A program made the position numbers and the translations under genes. The notes under the pieces were generated by a model. The model saw only the letters and a program-made list of their open reading frames with translations, had not been told where the DNA came from and did no database searches. From Oxynema aestuarii AP17 (lineage in GTDB: Bacteria > Cyanobacteriota > Cyanobacteriia > Cyanobacteriales > Laspinemataceae): a DNA stretch of 64,000 nucleotides. Each line of letters opens with the position of its first letter. Within the stretch, counting starts at the first letter, position 1. Shown here piece by piece: positions 44,747 to 53,708 of the stretch. The DNA lies in the NCBI RefSeq assembly GCF_012295525.1, contig NZ_CP051167.1, positions 5,191,501-5,255,500 on the forward strand. Reading direction: 5' to 3'.

Positions 44747-45190
44747 TTGTTGAATATTTTGGTCTTGCACGGACCAAACCTGAATCTCCTGGGTCGTAGA
44801 GAACCAGGAGTTTATGGTTTGGCGACTTTAGATGATATCACGGCTTTATTAGAACGAGAAGCCCAAACCCTAGAGGCAAAAATCGAAACCTTGCAATCCA
44901 ATCACGAGGGGGTTTTGATTGACGCGATTCACGACGCCTTGGGGAAACACGACGGCATTTTGATCAATCCGGGGGCGTATACTCATACCAGTGTAGCCAT
45001 TCGAGATGCGATCGCCGGAGTCAATTTACCGACGGTAGAGGTTCATTTGAGTAATATTCACCGTCGAGAACCATTTCGCCACCATTCTTATATTGCCCCG
45101 GTTGCTGTGGGACAAATTAGTGGTTTCGGACCGGACAGTTATCGATTGGGATTATATGCGTTGGTGAATTACTTGAAGCAGAAGAGTTGA
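44747..45190 (+). CDS. aroQ: 3-dehydroquinate dehydratase, type II
   Basis: 147 residues. It dehydrates 3-dehydroquinate to 3-dehydroshikimate in the shikimate pathway. [21 protein letters not shown] carries the catalytic Tyr and Arg, [15 protein letters not shown] the Asn and His, and [19 protein letters not shown] the second His. The start must be TTG 44747 (or TTG 44750): the conserved domain begins immediately, there is no ATG, and GGAGTGGG precedes it. Full length. Confidence 0.95.
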   Translation: MLNILVLHGPNLNLLGRREPGVYGLATLDDITALLEREAQTLEAKIETLQSNHEGVLIDAIHDALGKHDGILINPGAYTHTSVAIRDAIAGVNLPTVEVHLSNIHRREPFRHHSYIAPVAVGQISGFGPDSYRLGLYALVNYLKQKS

Positions 45191-45200
45191 GGGAGATTTT

Positions 45201-45300
45201 AGAGACTGTTTATAAAATAAACATGTCTATTGTACCCCGTAGGGGTTTGGTAACCAAACTCCTACGAAATTTTTTGATATTTTCTTTATAAACAGTGTCT
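45201..45300. mobile_element. MITE-like element, 100 bp, with 16-bp inverted ends
   Basis: AGAGACTGTTTATAAA (45201-45216) and the reverse complement of TTTATAAACAGTGTCT (45285-45300) match at 15 of 16 positions, giving a 100-bp element without a transposase. A 27-base palindrome with one mismatch per arm (45239-45265) sits in the middle. The ends resemble those of IS5-type elements, but no clean target duplication is visible. It lies between aroQ and the ParB-like gene. Confidence 0.65.
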
Positions 45301-45314
45301 GAGAATCGGCGATC

Positions 45315-46091
45315 TCAATTAGACTCCGACTGTTCGAGTAAAGCAATGAGTTGGGCTTTTTTCAATCTGGAATAACCGGAGTAACCTCGTTTTCGGGCGA
45401 GTTTTCTTAATTCATCAACCTTTAAGTCAGCATACTTTGAATTGGAAGAAATGGCAACCGATCGCCGGGGTTGGGGGTTCAATTCGTGGCGAAACTTGTC
45501 AAATTCTCGGGCAATTAATACTTCGATCGCCTTCAAATTTCCTTGACTTTCCAATTTTTCCAAACGGCGATCGCACGTTTCCAGTTTCTGGCTAAATTTG
45601 AGGTCGAAAGTACGAAGTAACTGACCCAATTCGGCGAGATGGCGATCGAGGGTTTCAATCGAACTAGAAATTTCGACAGATTCAGTGATTTGATGGGATT
45701 CGATCGCTGTATCTTCGATCTCTGTATCTTTTGTTGAATTGAGGGCGATCTCGGGATTGTTGGCGTTAGTTTCTGCGCGATATTCTTGAAAAACTTTAAC
45801 CTGTTCGAGTAACGCTTCTTCGTTCTCCGGTTCGATTACAAAAGCACCGACCATTTCCCCTTGACGGGGGTCGATTTCTTTTGCTCTTACAGCTACATAA
45901 TACTGAAAATGTCCGTCAATAACTTCAAAGGATTTTAACCCCGTCCGACGCACGACAAAAGGGGCGATCGAACCCTTTGCAGCTAAGCTGAGATGGGCTG
46001 CATAATCTATTTTATCGGCGGGGAAGCGATCGCGATCGATGCTGGAGGTAATCTTGTTAACGCCAATCAAAGAAGGTAACAGCTTTTTCAT
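45315..46091 (-). CDS. ParB-like protein with C-terminal SAP/Rho-N-like domain
   Basis: 258 residues. Residues ~5-100 resemble the ParB N-terminal fold: VNKITSSIDRDRFPADKIDYAAHLSLAAKGSIAPFVVRR and FEVIDGHFQYYVAVRAKEID. The ParB GERRxRA box is replaced by GHFQYYVAVRA, so nuclease/CTPase function is doubtful. A variable acidic and coiled region (~115-200) follows. The C-terminus (DLKVDELRKLARKRGYSGYSRLKKAQLIALL) has the helix-turn pattern of SAP/Rho-N nucleic-acid-binding domains. Its ATG overlaps the ParA-like stop as ATGA, so the two genes are translationally coupled. It probably forms a DNA-binding partner of the nuclease-ParA fusion. Confidence 0.8.
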   Translation of the reverse strand: MKKLLPSLIGVNKITSSIDRDRFPADKIDYAAHLSLAAKGSIAPFVVRRTGLKSFEVIDGHFQYYVAVRAKEIDPRQGEMVGAFVIEPENEEALLEQVKVFQEYRAETNANNPEIALNSTKDTEIEDTAIESHQITESVEISSSIETLDRHLAELGQLLRTFDLKFSQKLETCDRRLEKLESQGNLKAIEVLIAREFDKFRHELNPQPRRSVAISSNSKYADLKVDELRKLARKRGYSGYSRLKKAQLIALLEQSESN

Positions 46092-47527
46092 GAAGCTAAT
46101 CCAGTTTTATTTAAGACTTCTAAGGCGAGAACTTCAAATTCTTGGGCGGCGGTCGAATCGGGTTTAAAATCGAGAACCGATCGCGGACAAGCAATTTCTA
46201 AATCGCCGACGAGTTGCACTTGTTCGGAACATTTAGCGAGGTCGTCGCGATCGTAAATGGTACTGTCGAGAAGTTCCAGTCCGTAACGAGTGGGAATCAG
46301 TTCCCGGCGTTTTTGAAAAGTTGATTGAATGAACCGTGCATTGGTCGAGATTTTACAGGGTAAGATCCCTAAGATTTCGACCGGGCCACGTCTGAGTTGC
46401 TTGCGAAATCCGTTGACATTTTTGATCAAGTCTTTAACGTTATTTAACCCTTGATTAGAAAAGGGTTTGAGATCGGAGGGAATCATTACATAATCGGCAG
46501 TAATTAAAGCAATTCTGGCGTAAAGATTGAGGGAGGGGGGCGTATCGATTAAAACGATATCGTAGCGATCGCGCACGGAGTCGAGCTTATCTAGCAGACT
46601 CAAGCGGCTGTAGTCAAGTTGATTTAATTCACTTTCATATTGCATTAAATCAATATGGGCGGGAATAACATCAATTTCCGGGCTACAAAATTCGGAGGTT
46701 CGGGCTACTTCATCGATGGGATGATATTCTTCGGACTGTAAAACGTGTAAGATATTACTATCTCGAATGTCGTCGAATTCTTCATCGTCAAATTTGATTA
46801 ATCCGGTAGCAAAGGTGGTGTTCGCTTGACTGTCGATATCGATAACTAAAACTCGCTTACCTTGTTTTCTTAAGGCAGCCGCCAAGTTGACGACAACGGT
46901 GGTTTTTCCGACGCCACCTTTGTTATGATAAACGGCAATAACTTTCATCGATGATGTCCTCTCGGGGATAGGTGAGCGATCGCGGATTTCTCGAACAGGG
47001 GTTGTTTCTAAATCGGATAATTCCGTTGATAAACTACGATCGATGGAATGAGACGAGATCGGAGGGGGACGATCGCCACTTTTGGGGTCAAGTTCTTGTT
47101 GGAGGCGATCGCGACCGATTAAACTCTCTATTATAGAGAAATTGTCATCAATTTTATCTCCCGAACATTGAAAAACTAGTTTAATTTGAGTACCGTCCCG
47201 TCGATAAATTCTGAGTTGTTTTCCATTGGTTAGCAATCCGTATTTAACGTGAAGTTGGGTTAAATATCGCCGGAATTTGCGGACGTGGCGATCGAGTTTT
47301 TGCCGGGGATGTTTGGCTTCCATGACTACAGTCAGAGGGGAATCCGCACTTAAGACAAAGGGAATGGCTTGAGTGGCGAAAGCTAAGAAGTCGAGGCGAA
47401 TGCTGCTGAAGGTTACTTCTTGATGCCAACTTTCGGGAGGATAACCTAATTTTGGCAATAAGTAACTGACAATCAGTTTACTTTCAACTTCGCTTTCATT
47501 GCGGCAAAAATTGGGATTAAACCTCAA
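46088..47527 (-). CDS. PD-(D/E)XK (HsdR-N-like) domain fused to a ParA ATPase
   Basis: 479 residues from TTG 47527; AAAGGAG lies about ten bases upstream and no ATG is available. Residues ~10-115 look like the N-terminal domain of type I restriction R subunits: ESEVESKLIVSYLLPKLGY, D46 in SIRLDFLA, E70-A-K72 in VVMEAKHP, and KYGLLTNGKQLRIYRR, giving an apparently intact D-ExK nuclease site. A ~75-residue linker follows. Residues 194-479 are a ParA/MinD-type ATPase with the deviant Walker A KGGVGKTT (203-210), DIDSQANTTFATG and VLIDTPPSLN. Met194 (at 46948) would be the natural start of a free ParA, so this is a fusion. Operon with the ParB-like gene. Confidence 0.9.
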   Translation of the reverse strand: MRFNPNFCRNESEVESKLIVSYLLPKLGYPPESWHQEVTFSSIRLDFLAFATQAIPFVLSADSPLTVVMEAKHPRQKLDRHVRKFRRYLTQLHVKYGLLTNGKQLRIYRRDGTQIKLVFQCSGDKIDDNFSIIESLIGRDRLQQELDPKSGDRPPPISSHSIDRSLSTELSDLETTPVREIRDRSPIPERTSSMKVIAVYHNKGGVGKTTVVVNLAAALRKQGKRVLVIDIDSQANTTFATGLIKFDDEEFDDIRDSNILHVLQSEEYHPIDEVARTSEFCSPEIDVIPAHIDLMQYESELNQLDYSRLSLLDKLDSVRDRYDIVLIDTPPSLNLYARIALITADYVMIPSDLKPFSNQGLNNVKDLIKNVNGFRKQLRRGPVEILGILPCKISTNARFIQSTFQKRRELIPTRYGLELLDSTIYDRDDLAKCSEQVQLVGDLEIACPRSVLDFKPDSTAAQEFEVLALEVLNKTGLAS

Positions 47528-47798
47528 GGGTGGGAGACTCCTTTGGGATTTTAGAGGCTTTTTTGGGAGTTTTTTATAGAATCGAGCTGATTGTATGGCA
47601 CGATCGCGACGCGCTACTTTCCCCGTTGCTCGCGATCGTTCAATGGGTAATTGATTGAGATGTTCGACGATCCCCTATCGATAGTCTCACGATTCTTGAA
47701 AAGAAGGTCGTATATTCACAATATTTTACATTTCTAGATGAGATCGCGGTCGAGGAAGGAGAAAAAGTTATATAGAAATAGGATAAAAGCGAAAGATA

Positions 47799-48572
47799 TT
47801 AGCGATAGTGGTGACAAAAGGCGATCGCGCGATCGATCGTCTGGGTTTGCTGGGGATAGTCGAGTTGGGGGCGTCGGATCGCGAGCAGGTCGATGCCCAA
47901 TTCGGCGGCGAGTTGGCGCTTGATATGCTCGCCGCCAGGGGATCCGGAGGCTTTGGTGACGACGGCGGTAAGCTGCCATTGCTGCCAGAGGGCGCGCTCT
48001 AATGCGAGGGAGATCGGCGGACGCAGGGCGATGAGGCGATCGCCTGTAAATCCGGCATCGAGGGCGGCTTGCAAGGCGGTTTGTGAGGGTAAAATCCGGG
48101 CGAATAAGGTCGATCGCCGTTGCCAGGGACGAAATAACGATAAATAACGATAGCCGATTGTGAGTAAAACCCGGTGTCCGGCGAGGGTTTCTCCGGCGAC
48201 GAGGGCGGCGAAAGAATCGAAGTATTGGACGCGATCGCCCTCCCGGTCGGGGATTTCCGGGCGTTCGTAGCGCAGGTAAGGGAGGGCAAACTCCCGGGAG
48301 GCGGCGATCGCCAGTTGTGAGATTTCGACGGCGTGAGGATGGGAGGCATCGACGATCGCGCGGATCCGGCGATCGCCGAGAAACTGCGGCAGGCGGTCGC
48401 GGTCCAGTTTGCCGACCCAGACGGACAGGGCGGGATCTGGGGGATAGAGCGATCGGGCCGATTCCGTGGTCACCGAGACGATCGCCGCGATCCCTTGCGC
48501 GAGCAGGGTGCGGGCGAGTTCGGCACTTTCGCGGGTGCCGCCGACGAGCCAGATGTACCCGGAGGAGTTCAC
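47799..48572 (-). CDS. cobK: Precorrin-6A / cobalt-precorrin-6A reductase
   Basis: 257 residues from GTG 48572, which overlaps the preceding stop codon (GTGA). IWLVGGTRESAELARTLLAQG, VDASHPHAVEISQLA, and LLTIGYRYLSLF with VVTKASGSPGGEHIK are CobK/CbiJ features. The enzyme reduces precorrin-6A with NADPH in corrin ring formation. The methyltransferase upstream is transcribed with it. A 271-base stretch separates it from the ParA-like gene, and no cobalamin riboswitch was recognised there. Confidence 0.9.
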   Translation of the reverse strand: MNSSGYIWLVGGTRESAELARTLLAQGIAAIVSVTTESARSLYPPDPALSVWVGKLDRDRLPQFLGDRRIRAIVDASHPHAVEISQLAIAASREFALPYLRYERPEIPDREGDRVQYFDSFAALVAGETLAGHRVLLTIGYRYLSLFRPWQRRSTLFARILPSQTALQAALDAGFTGDRLIALRPPISLALERALWQQWQLTAVVTKASGSPGGEHIKRQLAAELGIDLLAIRRPQLDYPQQTQTIDRAIAFCHHYR

Positions 48573-49294
48573 GAGGGAAACTTGATTTTGTATAAATTAA
48601 ATAATTCGCCGGGTTGGCGTTTGAGGATTTTGCCGCCGGAGGATTTAATCAATTGCTCCCAGGCGGCGATCGGTTCGAGGAAGACCTCGGCGCCGAGATA
48701 GGTTTCTAGGATCGCCCAGTTTTCGGCGAGGGGGGAAGCGGGATCGACGACGTCGAACACAAAGTGCGCTCCCGGTTTGAGGACGCGGCGGACTTCGGAG
48801 AGGACTTCGACCCAATAATCGAGAGGATAGTAACAGCTAAATCCGGTGGCGATCGCCAGGTCGAAAGATTCCTCGCCGTAGTCGAGGCGATCGGCGGATC
48901 CCAATTGGACGCCTTTAAACAGTTTGGAGTTAAGCTGGGGACCGCGAGCATTGAGCGCGTCGCGAGCGACGCTGCTAATTTCGCGACCGTAAAAATACGC
49001 GCCCCAATCGCGCCAGGGGTAGATTAAAAAGCCGACGCCGCAACCGAGATCGAGACAGTGTTGGTTTTTTTTCGGTTTGACCAGTTCCCAGAACGGCGAG
49101 GTAATTTTAGCTTGCAGTTGACCCGAGGCGCGTTCGTGAAAGATCGGCATCGCTTCGACTTCTTCCGGGAGGTCGAACGGTTCGCCGCGATACTCGCGGT
49201 TGTAGCGCAAGGCGACGGGGGCGATCGCCGTTTCCCAGGGACTGGCGCCCGCGCGATCGCGGTGGGGAGAGGGAAAAGCAGAAGGTACAGACAT
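48569..49294 (-). CDS. SAM-dependent methyltransferase
   Basis: 241 residues from ATG 49294. The class I SAM-binding motif is HCLDLGCGVGFLIYPWRDWG; GREISSVARDALN, SFDLAIATGFSCYYPLDYW and EVRRVLKPGAHFVFDVVDPASP are the following conserved segments. The N-terminus (SPWETAIAPVALRYNREYR) is not family-diagnostic. The substrate is unknown. The gene overlaps cobK by four bases (GTGA), so a corrinoid-related role is possible but not shown by the sequence. Confidence 0.85.
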   Translation of the reverse strand: MSVPSAFPSPHRDRAGASPWETAIAPVALRYNREYRGEPFDLPEEVEAMPIFHERASGQLQAKITSPFWELVKPKKNQHCLDLGCGVGFLIYPWRDWGAYFYGREISSVARDALNARGPQLNSKLFKGVQLGSADRLDYGEESFDLAIATGFSCYYPLDYWVEVLSEVRRVLKPGAHFVFDVVDPASPLAENWAILETYLGAEVFLEPIAAWEQLIKSSGGKILKRQPGELFNLYKIKFPS

Positions 49295-49383
49295 GAGCAA
49301 TCCATTAAATTTGCGCCACGAAGTGCGATCGCGGGGCGGACAAGGGCGCGGACGCCTTTGACAAGGGCGATCGCCGCCGAGGG

Positions 49384-49566
49384 TTAACGACCTTTGAGCG
49401 CCTTGTTAAAATTCTTGCGATAGGACTTATTGACGATCAACATCGGCCATAACAGGGTCAGATAGAGACGTCCTTCACTAAAGTTGGTGCGGTTGAAGCC
49501 TTTCCAGAACTTCCAGCCGCCAACGGCATAAACGCCCAATAAAATTAGTGCAACCAGAGAACTCAT
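49384..49566 (-). CDS. Small conserved cyanobacterial membrane protein
   Basis: 60 residues, one membrane helix (SSLVALILLGVYAVGGWKFW) followed by GFNRTNFSEGRLYLTLLWPMLIVNKSYRKNFNKALKGR. The residues KFWKGFNRTNF and NKSYRKNFNKALKG make a conserved-looking pattern, and I recognise the type as a conserved hypothetical in cyanobacteria. Function unknown. It lies between the methyltransferase and a gene-less stretch. Confidence 0.8.
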   Translation of the reverse strand: MSSLVALILLGVYAVGGWKFWKGFNRTNFSEGRLYLTLLWPMLIVNKSYRKNFNKALKGR

Positions 49567-50103
49567 AATGATGCGGCCTTTATAAAACCTGATTTTGTTT
49601 TAAATTTTAGATGATTTTTTCGCCTTGCGGCGGCTCGGCGATCGCCGAGTCCCAGGTAAAAAGGTTCTCGGTCTTGTACGAAACACCTTAGCATTCGGCC
49701 AACACGGTAAACTGTTCTAGAGATTGCTTTTGTAGGGTTCTCAGATGGGCAAGTCTTTTCTCCGGGGCCGTTTCCCCACAGTCAGGAAGTGCCGAGTGCA
49801 GGAAATGTGCGATCGCCCAATTCCCAATAGAGATCGAGATCCACCAAACCTTAGCGATGAATTTCCAAGCTCTAGGGTCACTCCGTTCCCTACCTACGGA
49901 CTCGCGCAGAGCGCGCGACACTCCGGGGTTGTCACTGCGCGATCGCCCTTTTTCCCTCTACCTTCCCTGACGCGGCTGGAACGAACTCCGGTAAAAGACC
50001 CGAAAACATCCCCGTATTCTGTACCCTAGAGAATAAAATTCACAATTAACGAAAGCATCTACAAAGATCGCAACGCGCGCGCGAAGACACCCAAGGAGGA
50101 AAT
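49567..50103. other. Gene-less stretch upstream of the nucleotidyltransferase gene
   Basis: 537 bases. A minus-strand frame of ~77 codons (49688-49921) has no ribosome-binding site that I trust and no family resemblance. CAAGGAGGAA immediately before 50104 is the ribosome-binding site of the next gene. The promoter for that gene should lie to the left of it. Confidence 0.5.
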
Positions 50104-52638
50104 ATGCGAGCAGTGCTAATGGCAGGCGGTTCGGGAACGCGACTCAGACCGCTTACCTGCGATTTGCCCAAACCGATGGTTCCGATCTTAAACCGACCGA
50201 TCGCCGAACACATCGTCAATCTCCTCAAACGACACGACATCACGGAAATCATCGCTACCCTGCACTATCTGCCGGACGTGATGCGCGACTATTTCCAAGA
50301 CGGCAGCGATTTTGGGGTTCAGATGACCTATGCGGTGGAAGAAGATCAACCCCTCGGAACAGCCGGATGTGTCAAGAATATTGCCGAACTTCTCGACGAT
50401 ACGTTTTTAGTCATCAGTGGCGACAGCGTCACCGATTTTAACCTCAAAGACGCCATTGAATTTCACAAACAACGTCAATCCAAAGCCACCCTGGTTCTCA
50501 CCCGAGTTCCCAACCCGATCGAATTCGGGGTGGTGATTACCGATAAAGAACATCGCATCAAGCGCTTTTTAGAAAAACCCTCAACTAGCGAAATCTTTTC
50601 CGATACGGTCAACACGGGGACTTACATTCTCGAACCGGAAGTCCTCGACTACCTGCCTGCGAATCAGGAATGCGACTTTTCTAAAGACTTATTCCCCTTG
50701 CTGCTCGAAAAAGGCGAGCCGATGTACGGCTACGTCGCCGAGGGCTACTGGTGCGATGTCGGTCACCTCGACGCTTACCGAGAAGCGCAATACGATGCCC
50801 TCGATCAAAAAGTCCTCGTTGATTTTGCCTACGAAGAACATTCCCCGGGGTGCTGGATCGGCCAGAATACTTATATCGACCCGACGGCCCATTTAGAAGC
50901 CCCGGTGTTGATCGGGGATAACTGCCGGATCGGCCCGCGCGTGGAAATCGAAGCGGGAACGGTGATCGGCGATAACGTGACCATCGGTGCCGATGCGGAT
51001 CTCAAACGTCCGATTATTTGGAACGGGGCGATCGTCGGCGACGAAGCGCACTTGCGGGCTTGCGCGATCGCCCGTGGCGTGCGGGTAGACCGTCGCGCTC
51101 ACGTGCTCGAAGGGGCCGTAGTCGGTTCCCTCTCCAGCGTCGGCGAAGAAGCCCAAATCAATACCAGCGTCCGGGTCTGGCCGAGTAAAAAAATCGAATC
51201 CGGCGCCATGCTCAATATTAACCTGATTTGGGGGAATACGGCGCAACGCAACTTGTTCGGACAACGGGGCGTTTCCGGATTGGCCAATATCGACATCACC
51301 CCGGAATTTGCGGTGAAATTAGGCGCCGCCTACGGTTCGACCCTCAAACCTGGGGCCAGCGTCACCGTCTCGCGCGACCAGCGCAGTATCTCGCGGATGG
51401 TGTCGCGATCGCTCATTGCCGGATTGATGTCCGTCGGTACCAACGTGCAGAACTTAGAAGCGACCGCGATCCCGGTAGCGCGATCGATCGTGCCGACCCT
51501 TTCCGTCGAAGGCGGGATCCACGTGCGAGTCCACCCGGATCGCTCCGATTCGCTGCTGATCGAATTTTTTGACGAAAAAGGGATCAATATCTCCAAAGCT
51601 CGCGAGAAAAAGATCGAAGGCGCCTATTTTAAAGAAGATTTCCGACGGGCTCAAATTAACGAAATCGGCAACATGGCTTATCCGAGTCAAGTGCTCGATA
51701 TCTACAGTCGCGGCTTCGAGGAGCATTTAAACGTCCAATCAATCCGCTACAGCAACTCCAAAGTAGTCATCGATTACGCTTATGCCGTTTCCGGCGCCGT
51801 TTTACCCCAACTGCTCGGTAAATTCGGCAGCGATGCGGTAGTCCTCAATGCCAGCTTGAGCCAAACGGCCCCATCTAACGACGAACGGGAAAATCTGCTG
51901 CAGCAACTCGGTCAAGTCGTCGAAGCGCTCAAAGCTACCTTTGGGGTCCAGGTGTCGGCGAACGGCGAGCAGTTAATCTTAGTCGATGAAACCGGATCGC
52001 CGATTCGCGGCGAACTGCTCACGGCGCTGATGACGAACATGATTTTGACCACCAACCCGCGCGGGACGGTCGTGGTTCCGGTGCATACGTCGTCCGCCGT
52101 CGAACAAATCGCCCGCCGCCACGACGGTAAGGTAATTCGTACGAAAGCCAATCCGACGGCGTTGATGGAAGCGTGCCATACGAATGCCAACGTCGTGTTG
52201 GGAGGCAGTGGGGAAATGGGCTTTATTTTCCCGCAGTTGCATCCCGGCTTCGATGCGATGTTCTGCATTGCCAAGACGATCGAAATGCTGATGTTGCAAG
52301 AGCGATCGCTCGGTCAAATTCGCTCCGAACTGCCGCGAGTATGCCATAAGAGTTACACTTTGCGCTGTCCCTGGACCGTCAAAGGTGCCCTGATGCGCCA
52401 TTTGGTAGAAACTCACCCCTCGGAAATCTTGGAATTGGTCGATGGGGTCAAGATCCTCGATCCGCCGGAAGAAAGCTGGGTGTTAATTCTGCCCGATGCG
52501 GGAGAACCCTTGGTGCATATTTTCGCCAACAGCAACGATCGCGAATGGGTCGATAACAGCTTGATGGAATACCGCAAACGGGTTCAAGAGTTTGTGGAAG
52601 AACGGGAAACCGGAGAAATGAATTCTTTCGAGAATTGA
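50104..52638 (+). CDS. Nucleotidyltransferase-hexapeptide-phosphomutase-like fusion
   Basis: 844 residues. Residues ~1-235 are a sugar-nucleotide transferase of the mannose-1-phosphate guanylyltransferase type: [40 protein letters not shown]. Residues ~250-375 are left-handed beta-helix hexapeptide repeats ([20 protein letters not shown]). Residues ~380-840 resemble alpha-D-phosphohexomutase domains in overall layout. In this protein the TxSHNP catalytic serine loop is replaced by [19 protein letters not shown] and the DGDxDR metal loop by [13 protein letters not shown], so the mutase domain should be inactive. The transferase domain should make GDP-mannose or a similar activated sugar. Comparable fusions are annotated in cyanobacteria. 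Start ATG 50104 with AAGGAGGAA. Confidence 0.92.
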   Translation: MRAVLMAGGSGTRLRPLTCDLPKPMVPILNRPIAEHIVNLLKRHDITEIIATLHYLPDVMRDYFQDGSDFGVQMTYAVEEDQPLGTAGCVKNIAELLDDTFLVISGDSVTDFNLKDAIEFHKQRQSKATLVLTRVPNPIEFGVVITDKEHRIKRFLEKPSTSEIFSDTVNTGTYILEPEVLDYLPANQECDFSKDLFPLLLEKGEPMYGYVAEGYWCDVGHLDAYREAQYDALDQKVLVDFAYEEHSPGCWIGQNTYIDPTAHLEAPVLIGDNCRIGPRVEIEAGTVIGDNVTIGADADLKRPIIWNGAIVGDEAHLRACAIARGVRVDRRAHVLEGAVVGSLSSVGEEAQINTSVRVWPSKKIESGAMLNINLIWGNTAQRNLFGQRGVSGLANIDITPEFAVKLGAAYGSTLKPGASVTVSRDQRSISRMVSRSLIAGLMSVGTNVQNLEATAIPVARSIVPTLSVEGGIHVRVHPDRSDSLLIEFFDEKGINISKAREKKIEGAYFKEDFRRAQINEIGNMAYPSQVLDIYSRGFEEHLNVQSIRYSNSKVVIDYAYAVSGAVLPQLLGKFGSDAVVLNASLSQTAPSNDERENLLQQLGQVVEALKATFGVQVSANGEQLILVDETGSPIRGELLTALMTNMILTTNPRGTVVVPVHTSSAVEQIARRHDGKVIRTKANPTALMEACHTNANVVLGGSGEMGFIFPQLHPGFDAMFCIAKTIEMLMLQERSLGQIRSELPRVCHKSYTLRCPWTVKGALMRHLVETHPSEILELVDGVKILDPPEESWVLILPDAGEPLVHIFANSNDREWVDNSLMEYRKRVQEFVEERETGEMNSFEN

Positions 52639-52680
52639 GTTGCACTTCGGTAACGCGAGTTCCATCGAGGTTCTCGACGG

Positions 52681-52710
52681 TGTAGAGGTGCGCGATCGCG
52701 TGCCTCTACA
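52681..52710. repeat. 30-bp near-perfect hairpin after the nucleotidyltransferase gene
   Basis: TGTAGAGG and CCTCTACA flank TG-CGCGATCGCG-TG, so the whole stretch pairs except for the TG/TG mismatch. It lies 43 bases after the stop codon and 57 before the hydrolase start. Confidence 0.6.
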
Positions 52711-52766
52711 TCCCGAGATTTATCTTAAATATACTTCAATCGACGGTTTGAGGCTTCGAGCTTTCC

Positions 52767-53708
52767 ATGACCTTTCCGACTTCTCCCCTCTCCGCGACCG
52801 CTTCCCCGATCCGAGACCGTTGGATCTGGCGCGGTTTTAACATCAACTACCAACACCTCGGCGATCGCGGTCCGGCAGTCCTACTCGTCCACGGCTTCGG
52901 CGCCTCGTGCGGTCACTGGCGCAAAAACCTCCCCGAATTAGCCAAAACATGCCGGGTTTACGCGATCGACCTGCTCGGTTTCGGCGCTTCCGCCAAACCT
53001 GCCCCACGGATCGAAGCCGACTATACCTTTGAAACCTGGGCCGCCCAAATCGCCGATTTTTGTCGCGAAGTTATCGGAACCAGCGCCTTTTTAGTCGGCA
53101 ACTCGATCGGTTGCGTCGCCATCTTGCAAGCTGCCGTAGACTTTCCCCAATGGGCCGAGGGGGTGGTCCTCATTAACTGCTCCCTGCGACTGCTCCACGA
53201 TCGCAAACGAGCTGAAATGCCCTGGTACCGACGGATCGGAGCGCCGATCGCCCAAAAGATTTTACAACAAAAACTCGTCAGTCAATTCTTTTTCTCGCAG
53301 TTAGCCCGACCGAAAACCGTTCGCAACATCCTTTTACAAGCGTACCGACGCAGTGAAGCGGTCACCGACGAATTAATCGAGCTGATTCTCGAACCGTCGC
53401 GCGATCGCGGCGCCGTTGACGTTTTCGTAGCCTTTACCGCCTATTCTCAAGGCCCCTTACCCGAAGATCTACTCCCCCGCTTGTCCTGTCGCGCCCTGAT
53501 TCTCTGGGGAACCGAGGATCCCTGGGAACCGTTCGCCCTCGGTCGCCAATTGGCCGAATTCGCCACCGTCGATCGCCTGATTCCCTTAGAAGGCGTCGGT
53601 CACTGTCCTCAAGACGAAGCGCCGGAATTCGTCAACCCGATTTTATCCGAGTGGATCGCCCAGGTATCGGCGGCGCGCGGCGATTCCCCGTCTTCGCAAC
53701 CCTCCTAA
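52767..53708 (+). CDS. Alpha/beta hydrolase
   Basis: 313 residues. The alpha/beta-hydrolase fold has the oxyanion region VLLVHGFGASCGHWR, nucleophile elbow LVGNSIGCVA (Ser in GNSIG), Asp in LWGTEDPWEP and His in GVGHCPQDEAPEFV, giving a complete triad. VYAIDLLGFGASAKPAP and the end pattern fit plant/cyanobacterial hydrolases of the pheophytinase/chlorophyll dephytylase group, but the substrate is not established. Its last four bases overlap the convergent histidine kinase gene. Confidence 0.92.
   Translation: MTFPTSPLSATASPIRDRWIWRGFNINYQHLGDRGPAVLLVHGFGASCGHWRKNLPELAKTCRVYAIDLLGFGASAKPAPRIEADYTFETWAAQIADFCREVIGTSAFLVGNSIGCVAILQAAVDFPQWAEGVVLINCSLRLLHDRKRAEMPWYRRIGAPIAQKILQQKLVSQFFFSQLARPKTVRNILLQAYRRSEAVTDELIELILEPSRDRGAVDVFVAFTAYSQGPLPEDLLPRLSCRALILWGTEDPWEPFALGRQLAEFATVDRLIPLEGVGHCPQDEAPEFVNPILSEWIAQVSAARGDSPSSQPS

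Noticed and set aside
45315-47527. Plasmid origin or partition locus
   Set aside because: The ParA/ParB-like pair is flanked by aroQ and cobK and no replication initiator or iteron array is visible.
47528-47798. Cobalamin riboswitch upstream of cobK
   Set aside because: The stretch is downstream of cobK on its strand and shows no B12-box-like motif.
49688-49921. 77-codon minus-strand frame upstream of the nucleotidyltransferase gene
   Set aside because: No ribosome-binding site or recognisable family; possibly a remnant, but not supported.
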